A model generated the notes under the pieces. The model was not told where the DNA came from and did no database searches. It saw nothing but the letters and a program-made list of their open reading frames with translations. The translations under genes and the position numbers were made by a program. Below, in pieces: positions 6,863-12,982 of a stretch of DNA of 12,982 nucleotides. Position 1 is the stretch's first letter, and each line of letters starts with the position of its first letter. Source of the stretch: an uncultured Clostridium sp. (lineage in GTDB: Bacteria > Bacillota > Clostridia > Lachnospirales > Lachnospiraceae); assembly GCA_958442925.1 (NCBI GenBank), contig CAUCIO010000054.1, forward strand, positions 1 through 12,982. The letters are read 5' to 3'.

Positions 6863-6897
6863 AAAAAAGTGTCGCTTAATATACAGTTAAGCGACAC
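6863..6897. repeat. Right inverted repeat (IRR) of the invertible segment
   Basis: Exact reverse complement of 6618-6652: six A, arm GTGTCGCTTAA (6869-6879), centre TATACAG (6880-6886), arm TTAAGCGACAC (6887-6897). The centre is the reverse complement of the left centre, so the two sites are in opposed orientation, which leads to inversion rather than deletion. The hairpin is followed rightward by AAATCAAAAA, not by T, so it should not terminate transcription entering loaP. Leftward it is followed by TTTTTTC. Confidence 0.9.
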
Positions 6898-6906
6898 AAA
6901 TCAAAA

Positions 6907-6913
6907 AGGAGGG
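6907..6913 (+). promoter_or_regulatory. Ribosome binding site of loaP, next to IRR
   Basis: AGGAGGG lies 4 bases before ATG 6918 and only 9 bases after the right arm of IRR. The hairpin formed by IRR therefore sits in the leader immediately ahead of the ribosome site, outside the invertible unit, and could influence initiation. Confidence 0.8.
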
Positions 6914-6917
6914 CCAA

Positions 6918-7451
6918 ATGGGCTGGTATGTCATACAGTGCAGGCCGGGAGAGGAGGAGCGCCTTATCAGCTCCTGCAAAAGCCGTATTTCCCCAGATGC
7001 CCTGCAGGAAGCTTTTTTCTTTCGCAGTGAACGCCTCTGGAGAGCAGGGGGAGGAAACTGGAAACGGATTATAAAACCGATGTTTCCTGGATACGTTTTT
7101 CTGCAGAGTGGCCGGCCAGAGCTTCTGTTTCAGGAACTGACCCCATACAGGGAGTTTTTGAAGGTGATGGAAGAACCGGGATATCTGATTTCGCTTTACG
7201 AGGAAGAGGAGAAAAACCTTCGCAGTCTCTGCGGAGAGAACCATCTGCTGTCTCTGTCCTATGGGTATCGGGAAAATGGAAAAAACTTTATTCTGGAAGG
7301 CCCTTTAAAGGGGCGGGAGGAACGGATTCTTCAGGCTGACTGGCACAGGAGATATGCCAGAGTGGAGCTTCCCATTGCCAGACGAAAAACCGTAGTCTGG
7401 GCAGGGCTGGGACTGCCGGGAGACAGGGATCACGCCTGTCTGGAATTTTAA
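6918..7451 (+). CDS. loaP: LoaP-type transcription antiterminator (NusG paralogue)
   Basis: Specialised NusG-family protein that binds RNA polymerase and makes it pass terminators over a long operon. The 177 residues contain the NusG N-terminal domain: WYVIQCRPGEEERL at the start, and KPMFPGYVFLQ at 53-63, the polymerase-binding signature. A KOW-type C-terminal domain follows (LEGPLKGREERILQADWHRR, 126-145). Housekeeping NusG would sit beside secE/rplK and starts differently. The position as first gene of a polysaccharide operon is the classic setting of LoaP in Firmicutes. The ribosome site AGGAGGG is 4 bases upstream. No good rightward promoter is visible before it in this orientation, so expression is likely to depend on the state of the invertible segment. 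Confidence 0.9.
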   Translation: MGWYVIQCRPGEEERLISSCKSRISPDALQEAFFFRSERLWRAGGGNWKRIIKPMFPGYVFLQSGRPELLFQELTPYREFLKVMEEPGYLISLYEEEEKNLRSLCGENHLLSLSYGYRENGKNFILEGPLKGREERILQADWHRRYARVELPIARRKTVVWAGLGLPGDRDHACLEF

Positions 7452-7475
7452 AATACAGAAAAAGGAAGGGATATC

Positions 7476-7679
7476 GTGGCAGATTTATATGAGGAAAAAG
7501 CGGTGAAATGGGAGAAGAACCAGTCTGCAGAAGAAAAGCAGTGGGAAACCTGTGTCTGCTGCGGAAAGAAAACGCAGGTACTTAAAAGTGAACCAATCAG
7601 CCGCAGAAAGTTTTATATAGAAGGAGGAGGGCAGCTTTGCCGTGACTGCTACTATGAGCTTTATGGACCTAACCGGTAA
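7476..7679 (+). CDS. Small Cys4 (zinc-ribbon-like) protein of unknown function
   Basis: 67 residues, starting at GTG 7476 with AAAGGAAGGG (7461-7470) 5 bases upstream. The N-terminal third is highly charged (EEK, KWEK, EEKQWE). Two Cys pairs follow, CVCCGKK (Cys26, Cys29; Cys28 extra) and LCRDCYYELYG (Cys55, Cys58), a spacing that fits a treble-clef or zinc-ribbon fold. The linker SRRKFYIEGGGQ looks like the beta-hairpin between knuckles. I do not recognise the family. The gene lies 24 bases after loaP, and its 3' end overlaps the next glycosyltransferase by 38 bases, so it is clearly part of the operon. It may be a nucleic-acid or protein adaptor linked to LoaP, but nothing shows this directly. 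Confidence 0.8.
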   Translation: MADLYEEKAVKWEKNQSAEEKQWETCVCCGKKTQVLKSEPISRRKFYIEGGGQLCRDCYYELYGPNR

Positions 7680-8550
7680 TAATTATTCTGTTCTGATGTC
7701 TGTGTACGGAAAGGAACAGGCTGGCTGGTTTCAAAAAGCAGCAGAGAGCATGATGTCACAAACCGCTTTGCCGTCTGAGTTTGTGCTGGTCTGTGACGGG
7801 CCTTTGACGAAGGAACTGGATGCAGTGATCGAATACCTGGATGCCAGATACCAGGGAATTTTAAAGGTTTTGAGGCTGAAGGAAAATAAAGGCTTGGGAG
7901 AGGCGCTGAGGCAGGGTGTGCTGCTTTGCAGCCATGAACTGATTGCCAGAATGGACAGTGATGATATTGCCTGTCCAAAACGATGTGAAAAGCAGCTGGA
8001 GCTGTTTCATAACAACAGAAATCTGGCTTTCTGCAGCGGAACCATTGCAGAATTTTCAGATGAAAGAGAGCTTTATACATCAGCTAAAACAGGGATGCGA
8101 AAAAGGCAGCTGCCCTGCAGCCACAGGGAAATCGAGACATTCGCTAAAAGGCGGAATCCTATGAACCATATGGCTGTCATGTTTAGAAAAAGCGCTGTGC
8201 TGAAGACGGGAAATTATCGGAGCATAGAAGGGGCCGAAGATTATGATCTGTGGGCCAGAATGCTGATGCAGGGCTTTCAGGCAGCAAATCTTCCTGATGT
8301 GCTGGTATGGGCCAGGAGCGGAAATGGGATGGCGCTGCGCCGGGGAGGACTCCGGTATACAGCCAGGATTCTGCGTTTTCAGACAGAGCTGTTAAAAATG
8401 GGGTTTCTAAATCCATTTCAATATATGTTTAACTGCTGTGTGAGAGCGCCGGTGTGTCTGATGCCAGGCAGGTTTCGGGCGGCTTTTTATCAGATATGCC
8501 TGCGCAGACAGAAGCAGGAAAGAATCAGGGGAGAGAGGATAGTAAAGTGA
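7642..8550 (+). CDS. GT2-family glycosyltransferase
   Basis: Cytoplasmic GT-A fold transferase that adds a sugar from a nucleotide donor to the growing lipid-linked glycan. Counting from GTG 7642 (302 residues), YSVLMSVYGKE is the first strand, FVLVCDGPLTKELD follows, ENKGLGEALRQG is the donor-site helix, and MDSDD (104-108) is the metal-binding DXD motif. HMAVMFRKSAV and GAEDYDLWARML (197-208) hold the catalytic acidic region. GTG 7642 has GGAGGAGGG 10 bases upstream. ATG 7663, which leaves only MDLTGNN before the first strand, is an equally plausible start by family length. It overlaps the Cys4 gene 5' and shares GTGA (8547-8550) with the next gene. Donor and acceptor are not predictable. 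Confidence 0.88.
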   Translation: MTATMSFMDLTGNNYSVLMSVYGKEQAGWFQKAAESMMSQTALPSEFVLVCDGPLTKELDAVIEYLDARYQGILKVLRLKENKGLGEALRQGVLLCSHELIARMDSDDIACPKRCEKQLELFHNNRNLAFCSGTIAEFSDERELYTSAKTGMRKRQLPCSHREIETFAKRRNPMNHMAVMFRKSAVLKTGNYRSIEGAEDYDLWARMLMQGFQAANLPDVLVWARSGNGMALRRGGLRYTARILRFQTELLKMGFLNPFQYMFNCCVRAPVCLMPGRFRAAFYQICLRRQKQERIRGERIVK

Positions 8551-9923
8551 AGCAGTATGAACCATATAAGCGTTTAATCAGAATCGGTTCCGCCCTTTCC
8601 GTCATAGGGCTGGAGACAGCCATTTACTGGTATGTGTGGAACGGTTACTATAACAGGATTCTGGAATACCCTTTCTGGAGAAGGGGAAACTGGCTGGCGG
8701 TGGCGCTGTATGGATGTATTTTCGCCTTTTTTCTTCACACATATGGAGGACTTAAAATTGGATATCTGAAAACGGGAAATCTGATGTGCTCCCAGCTTCT
8801 GTCCCTGATTTTTGTCAATATCATTACGTATTTTCAGATTTCCCTGATTGATAAGAAATTTCACAGCATAAAAGCCATAGCAGTGATGACAGTCGTCCAG
8901 ATTCTGGCTGCAGCCTTGTGGACCTGGCTGTTTCAGAGGATTTACAGACACCTGTTCCCGCCCAGAAGGCTGCTGCTTGTATCAGGAGACAGGCCTGCAT
9001 TCCATTTGATGGAAAAGGTTCACTCCAGGAAGGACAAGTATTATCTGGCAGGTGCGATGCACATCAGAATGGGAATCAGAGCCATTATGGACGATGCAGA
9101 GCATTACGATGCAGTCATTATCGGAGACATACCGGCACAGAAGAGAAATGAACTGATGAAACAATGTTTCGAAAAGAACATTAGAACTTATACTGTACCG
9201 AAAATATCAGATATTCTGCTTCGAACCTCTTCTGAGCTGGATATCTTTGATTCTCCTCTGCTCCTGTCCAAAAATGAAGGACTGTCAGCAGGGCAGCGTC
9301 TGGTGAAGCGGGCAGTGGATCTGGCAGCATCAGGTATCGGACTGATTGTAACGGCGCCTTTTTTCCTGATAATTGCTGCAGCCATCAAGCTGACTGATGG
9401 GGGCCCCGTTTTTTACTGTCAGGAACGGCTGACAGTAAACAGACAGCCCTTTTATATCCGAAAATTCCGGACCATGGTTCAGGATGCTGAAAAAGCAGGA
9501 GGAGCACAGCTGGCCAGTGAAAATGACAACCGTATTCTGCCAGTTGGAAAATTTTTAAGGAGAACCAGACTGGATGAGCTGCCTCAGCTGATCAACATAT
9601 GGAACGGTGAGATGTCCCTGGTAGGCCCCAGACCAGAGCGCCCGGAGCTGGCGGAGAAAATAGAAAAGGAAATTCCAGAGTTTTCCTACCGTCTGAAAGT
9701 CAAGGCGGGGCTGACCGGCTATGCCCAGATATATGGGAAATACAATACGACTCCGTACGATAAGCTGAAGCTGGATTTGACATATATCAGGAATTATTCC
9801 CTTTTTCTGGATTTGAAGCTGATTTTAATGACACCGAAAATCATGATGTTAAAGGAAAGTACAGAGGGAATTAAAAAAGAAGAACCAGAAGAACAGAGGA
9901 GGGCCTCATGGAAAAACTCCTGA
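8547..9923 (+). CDS. Polyprenyl-phosphate sugar-1-phosphate transferase (WbaP/WcaJ/CpsE-like initiating enzyme)
   Basis: Membrane phosphoglycosyl transferase that moves a sugar-1-phosphate from a UDP-sugar to undecaprenyl phosphate, the first step of glycan assembly. Start GTG 8547 (458 residues) overlaps the upstream stop as GTGA and has AGAGG 8 bases upstream; longer in-frame starts overlap the previous gene. The order is four N-terminal membrane helices (about 15-31, 49-67, 82-101, 109-130), a Rossmann-like middle part (141-215), a reentrant hydrophobic helix (256-281), and the catalytic domain. In that domain FYIRKFRTM, RRTRLDELPQLINIWNGEMSLVGPRPE (Asp343-Glu344 the catalytic dyad) and KAGLTGYAQIYG are diagnostic. 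The charged C-tail (438-458) follows the usual family end. The 3' end overlaps the next gene by 16 bases. The sugar is not determinable. Confidence 0.93.
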   Translation: MKQYEPYKRLIRIGSALSVIGLETAIYWYVWNGYYNRILEYPFWRRGNWLAVALYGCIFAFFLHTYGGLKIGYLKTGNLMCSQLLSLIFVNIITYFQISLIDKKFHSIKAIAVMTVVQILAAALWTWLFQRIYRHLFPPRRLLLVSGDRPAFHLMEKVHSRKDKYYLAGAMHIRMGIRAIMDDAEHYDAVIIGDIPAQKRNELMKQCFEKNIRTYTVPKISDILLRTSSELDIFDSPLLLSKNEGLSAGQRLVKRAVDLAASGIGLIVTAPFFLIIAAAIKLTDGGPVFYCQERLTVNRQPFYIRKFRTMVQDAEKAGGAQLASENDNRILPVGKFLRRTRLDELPQLINIWNGEMSLVGPRPERPELAEKIEKEIPEFSYRLKVKAGLTGYAQIYGKYNTTPYDKLKLDLTYIRNYSLFLDLKLILMTPKIMMLKESTEGIKKEEPEEQRRASWKNS

Positions 9924-10957
9924 CAGTGGCAGTACCTGCCTACAATGCAGAAACATATTTAAAAACGAATCTGGACTCTCTCTGCCGGAACGCATTTCTG
10001 GAGAGAATAGAGGTGATTGTCATTGATGACGGATCTTCTGATCAGACGGGAGCCATAGCAGACGCCTATGCAGCGCAGTTCCCCGATACAGTTAAGGTGG
10101 TGCACAAGGAAAACGGGGGACATGGATCCGGTGTCAACACAGGGATGGATCTGGCGTCAGGCTATTATTTTAAAGTGGTAGATGCAGATGACTGGGTGGA
10201 TGAGAACGCATTTTCTAATCTTCTGGATCACCTGGAAGTGCAGTGCAGAAATAAAAAATCGGGCAGTGATGCAGTAGTCAGCGGCTTCTACTGGGTATAT
10301 GACGATGGAACCGGACAGATAGAAGGATTTAGACGGAAAGCAGAGATAAAACAGCCCTTTCATGGTGTGAAGTACGGCAAGCGATACCGCTTTGACGATG
10401 TGAGCAGCCGTATTTATATAAAAATGCACGGTCTGACCATTAAGACAGAACTCTTAAAAACACACAGAGACAGGATACGTCTGGACGAGCATTGCTATTA
10501 TGTGGATGCAGAGTACATTCTGTATCCGATTCCGTATATTGAGACAGTCAGCTTTATTCCGGATTTTGTCTATCAATACCGTCTGGGGAGAGAAGGGCAG
10601 AGCGTAAGCCCTGAAAAAATGATGAAAAACCAGGAAAATTACGACCAGGTGCTCCGTTCTCTGCTTTGTTTTTATGAAAGCTGTCAGACAGGAGAGATTC
10701 TCTGCACCAGAGCGAAGCTGCGCTATATAGAGGGTATCATCGCCAGGATTGCAGCAGGGAGGGTAAAAATTATTCTCAGTTTTCCTGTATCTGCGGCAAA
10801 TAAAAATCAGCTGAAGCAGTCGGAATGCAGGCTTAGGAAAACCTATCCGGGCATATACAGGGCAAACAGAAACTGGGGAGTCAGAGCGCTCAGGCTCAGC
10901 AGTTATGGCCTGTATGGACTGGCTTCCAGGATGGTGAGACGAAAAGCGGAGAGATAG
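9908..10957 (+). CDS. GT2-family glycosyltransferase (WcaA/EpsH-like)
   Basis: 349-residue cytoplasmic transferase, second sugar-adding enzyme of the operon. Motifs in order are LLTVAVPAYNAETYL at the N-terminus, VIDDGSSDQT (38-47) binding the nucleotide, KENGGHGSGVNTGM (67-80), and VDADDW (91-96) as the DXD metal site. The C-terminal part is the variable acceptor domain with a basic end (RMVRRKAER). AGGAGGG (9897-9903) lies 4 bases before the ATG, which is inside the end of the preceding phosphotransferase gene. The following gene begins 34 bases after its stop. Donor and acceptor are unknown; similar enzymes occur in capsule and wall-polysaccharide clusters of Firmicutes. Confidence 0.9.
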   Translation: MEKLLTVAVPAYNAETYLKTNLDSLCRNAFLERIEVIVIDDGSSDQTGAIADAYAAQFPDTVKVVHKENGGHGSGVNTGMDLASGYYFKVVDADDWVDENAFSNLLDHLEVQCRNKKSGSDAVVSGFYWVYDDGTGQIEGFRRKAEIKQPFHGVKYGKRYRFDDVSSRIYIKMHGLTIKTELLKTHRDRIRLDEHCYYVDAEYILYPIPYIETVSFIPDFVYQYRLGREGQSVSPEKMMKNQENYDQVLRSLLCFYESCQTGEILCTRAKLRYIEGIIARIAAGRVKIILSFPVSAANKNQLKQSECRLRKTYPGIYRANRNWGVRALRLSSYGLYGLASRMVRRKAER

Positions 10958-10991
10958 AGACGAAAGAGTGTAAAAAATGAGGGAGAAGAAG

Positions 10992-12833
10992 ATGCGCCTA
11001 CAGAATATACGGCTTCCAGAGCCGGAAATCTGCAGCGAGGAAGCGCTGTATTACCACAGAGCCGGAAACTGGCTGCGGTTTGACGGTTATTTCAATCTTT
11101 TTTATATAGAAAAATGGAAAACTTATACAGCTCTTAACAGCCTGGAGCTGCATCTGCGGCTGCGAGGCTGTGAATCTGTCCGGCTGATGCATGATGAGAC
11201 AGTACTTACAGAAGTGAATCTGGAAAACAGCAGGGCAGAAGAGGAAGCAGGAAAAGCAAAAGAATTCCGGGAATTCGTTCTTCAGGTTCCACTGGAGAAA
11301 TTCCAGAAGGGAGTGTTCTGGTTGGCTGTAAAGGCTGATTCCCGGAATGGATGTAAGCTGCCAGAAGTTTCCGGGTGGTACGAGGGGGAGAGCGAACACT
11401 CCTGGCCGGTTCGCATTGCAGCGGTAGTCTGCACCTACAGAAGAGAATCCTACGTTCTGCGTAATTTAAAACAGGTGGTATCATTTCTGCAAAAACCGGA
11501 AAACCAGGCTTTACGGCTCTGCTACTGGCTGGTGGACAATGGAAGAACGCTTCTGGAACACGCTGAAATCCGAGAACTGGCGGAAATGTATCCGGATGTG
11601 ATCCGCATCATACCGAACCAGAATACCGGCGGAGCCGGAGGCTTTACCCGGGGCATGATGGAGGCAATTCAGGAAAAAGAGGCTATGGGACTGACCCATG
11701 TGCTTTTGATGGATGATGACGCTGTCTTTGACCCAGAGCTGTTTGTGCGGGCGTATGGGTTTTTGAGGGGACGGAAGGAACAGTGGAAAAATATTGCACT
11801 GGGAGGAAGTCTCTGGAGAGAGGATGTCCCATACATTCAGCAGGCATCCGGAGAATGGTTCGGAAATTTTGCAGTGCAGAATGATTTTCCTCTTGCTGAT
11901 CTGAGGGAAAAAGAAGTTTGCACAGCTTCGTATATGTGTGAGAGTGTACACCAGCATCCCGTTTACAGCGGCTGGTGGTGTTCCTGTATAAGTCTTGATG
12001 TGGTAACCCGTGACAATCTGCCGATTCCATTGTTTTTACATCATGACGATATTGAATATGGAATCCGGAATCAGGTTCATGGAATCGTTTTTCTGAATGG
12101 AATCGGAGTATGGCATAAGGGATTTGAACAGACTTTCCCTGGCGTAAATGTATATTACGATGTCAGAAATACACTGATTACGGTTGCATTGACAGAACCA
12201 AAGCGGAGAAGGACCGATATTTTGAAATGGATCTGGAAACGGATGACAGCTCTTTTAATTGAATTCCGTTACAGCGAAATGAAACTGGCGTATCAGGCAT
12301 TTTATGATTTCTGCCGCGGACCGGAATGGCTGCATCAGGTTCATGCAGAAAAACTGAATCAATGGCTTCGGGGACAGATTCAGTTCGGAGGTGAAGAAGA
12401 ACTGAAAACTAAACTTTCAGAATCTGAGTATAAAGAGGCAATGAAGCAGATAAAACAGTATCAGGATGCCTTTGGAATAGACTGTGTGAAAAAATATTAC
12501 AGTCCGGAACGGAAAAAGGCAGGAATCATCAAATTACTGACATTTAACGGCTGGTTCCTTCCTGCCAGAAAGGAAATCACAGTGCTGTCTCCTATGGAAT
12601 CTCCGTTTCAGGCGTTCCGATGCTCCCGGGCTGTTTTATTTGAACCGTTTACAGGAAAAATGAGAGTAGCTGAAAAAAAAGGAAAGGAACTTTTTTCAGC
12701 GGCCAGAATGTATGCGAGTGCAGCCATTTTAGCAGCTTTGAAATTGAAAACGGCATCCAGACAGTATAGAGAAAAAAGAGCTTCGATTACGCATTATGAT
12801 GCATGGAAAAAATATTTGGAAAGGCAAAAATAA
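10992..12833 (+). CDS. GlfT2-like glycosyltransferase, probable galactofuranosyltransferase
   Basis: Large 613-residue transferase resembling mycobacterial GlfT2, which polymerises galactofuranose. It has an N-terminal beta-sandwich-like domain (about 1-135, including ALYYHRAGNWLRFDGYFNLFYI), then a GT-A domain from VRIAAVVCTYRR (140-151). VDNG (181-184), NTGGAGGFTRGM (211-222), MDDDAVFDPELF (240-251, DDD metal motif), YSGWWC (325-330), FLHHDDIEYG (348-357, acidic catalytic motif) and WHKGF (374-378) match the family in order. A helical C-terminal domain follows. ATG 10992 has GGAG 6 bases upstream and is preferred over ATG 10977, which lacks a ribosome site. The galactofuranose specificity is inferred from family resemblance; no UDP-galactopyranose mutase is in the window. 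Confidence 0.85.
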   Translation: MRLQNIRLPEPEICSEEALYYHRAGNWLRFDGYFNLFYIEKWKTYTALNSLELHLRLRGCESVRLMHDETVLTEVNLENSRAEEEAGKAKEFREFVLQVPLEKFQKGVFWLAVKADSRNGCKLPEVSGWYEGESEHSWPVRIAAVVCTYRRESYVLRNLKQVVSFLQKPENQALRLCYWLVDNGRTLLEHAEIRELAEMYPDVIRIIPNQNTGGAGGFTRGMMEAIQEKEAMGLTHVLLMDDDAVFDPELFVRAYGFLRGRKEQWKNIALGGSLWREDVPYIQQASGEWFGNFAVQNDFPLADLREKEVCTASYMCESVHQHPVYSGWWCSCISLDVVTRDNLPIPLFLHHDDIEYGIRNQVHGIVFLNGIGVWHKGFEQTFPGVNVYYDVRNTLITVALTEPKRRRTDILKWIWKRMTALLIEFRYSEMKLAYQAFYDFCRGPEWLHQVHAEKLNQWLRGQIQFGGEEELKTKLSESEYKEAMKQIKQYQDAFGIDCVKKYYSPERKKAGIIKLLTFNGWFLPARKEITVLSPMESPFQAFRCSRAVLFEPFTGKMRVAEKKGKELFSAARMYASAAILAALKLKTASRQYREKRASITHYDAWKKYLERQK

Positions 12834-12834
12834 C

Positions 12835-12982
12835 ATGAACAAGTGGAAAGAACGAGCAGCAGGTTTTTATCATTACCGTCACCTGCTTTGGAGACTGGTG
12901 GAGAGGGATGTGAAGCTGAAATATCGAAGGAGCTTTCTTGGATATCTGTGGAGCATTTTAAATCCGCTGATGATTATGATTA
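12835..12982 (+). CDS. ABC-2 type polysaccharide export permease (Wzm/TagG-like), 3'-truncated by window edge
   Basis: Only 49 codons are visible, starting at ATG 12835, one base after the preceding stop; GGAAAGG (12818-12824) is 10 bases upstream. The amino acids RLVERDVKLKYRRSFLGY and then LWSILNPLMIMI are the highly characteristic start of ABC-2 permeases that export polysaccharide or teichoic acid: an amphipathic cytoplasmic helix followed by the first membrane segment. It would pair with an ATPase (Wzt/TagH type) expected just downstream. This indicates that the operon's glycan is completed in the cytoplasm and exported by an ABC transporter rather than by a Wzx/Wzy route. Confidence 0.88.
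   Translation, partial: MNKWKERAAGFYHYRHLLWRLVERDVKLKYRRSFLGYLWSILNPLMIMI

Larger units (their letters stand above)
6618..6897. other. Putative invertible promoter element (phase-variation switch), OFF orientation as given
   Basis: A 280-bp unit: 35-bp perfect inverted repeats bound a 210-bp, strongly AT-rich interior (6653-6862) without any plausible gene. The interior carries one strong promoter on the - strand (6706-6734), which points away from the loaP/polysaccharide operon and into a terminator. No comparable + strand promoter is seen. Inversion between the repeats would map position x to 13515 minus x. The -10 element would then lie at 6804-6809 and transcription would start near 6816, about 100 bases before the loaP start. 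Invertible promoters ahead of surface-polysaccharide operons are established in gut bacteria. That this unit inverts is inference; no recombinase gene is in the window. Alternatives are a MITE-like element or a pair of duplicated terminators. Confidence 0.72.

Noticed and set aside
6618..6897. MITE or other miniature transposable element with terminal inverted repeats.
   Set aside because: There is no clear target-site duplication outside the repeats (only loose A-runs), and the arm-centre-arm symmetry plus a single outward-facing promoter fits an inversion unit better. Not fully excluded: several dispersed copies in the genome would revive it.

Overview
The window reads as a chromosomal segment of a Gram-positive anaerobe, most likely a gut Clostridia / Lachnospiraceae-type bacterium. 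This is inferred from three things: strong AGGAGG-type ribosome binding sites, the anaerobic (Cbi-type) cobalamin enzyme set, and a LoaP-type NusG paralogue at the head of a polysaccharide operon. The species cannot be named from sequence alone. All genes seen lie on the + strand.

Region 1 (1-6578) is the late part of a cobalamin (vitamin B12) operon: cbiE (5' end outside the window), cbiT, cbiA, cobT, cobU, cobS, a short CobU-like gene, and cbiB. The genes are separated by fewer than 30 bases or joined by ATGA overlaps (cbiT/cbiA and cbiA/cobT), so they are very probably one transcription unit. CbiE and CbiT methylate and decarboxylate the corrin ring, and CbiA amidates it. CbiB attaches the aminopropanol arm, CobU activates the arm, CobT activates the lower-ligand base, and CobS joins the two halves. 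The second, shorter CobU-like protein is the unusual member.

Region 2 (6579-6917) is an AT-rich gap holding the most interesting structure of the window. Two perfect 35-bp copies (6618-6652 and 6863-6897) lie in inverted orientation around a 210-bp segment. Each copy contains two 11-bp inverted arms around an asymmetric 7-bp centre, the layout of a tyrosine-recombinase crossover site. Inside lies a very good sigma-A promoter (TTGACT, 17 bp, extended TATAAT) that points LEFT, away from the polysaccharide operon and into a terminator. I see no comparable promoter reading right into loaP. The simplest reading is an invertible promoter (phase-variation switch) in its OFF orientation in this sequence; inversion would place the promoter about 100 nt upstream of loaP.

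Region 3 (6918-12982, continuing past the window) is an exopolysaccharide or wall-glycan operon. It holds a LoaP antiterminator, a small Cys4 protein, a GT2 glycosyltransferase, a membrane phosphoglycosyl transferase that starts the lipid-linked glycan, a second GT2, a large GlfT2-like galactofuranosyltransferase-type enzyme, and the start of an ABC-2 exporter permease. Together these suggest a glycan built on a lipid carrier in the cytoplasm, possibly containing galactofuranose, and exported by an ABC transporter. Its expression would be gated first by DNA inversion and then by LoaP-dependent processive antitermination.
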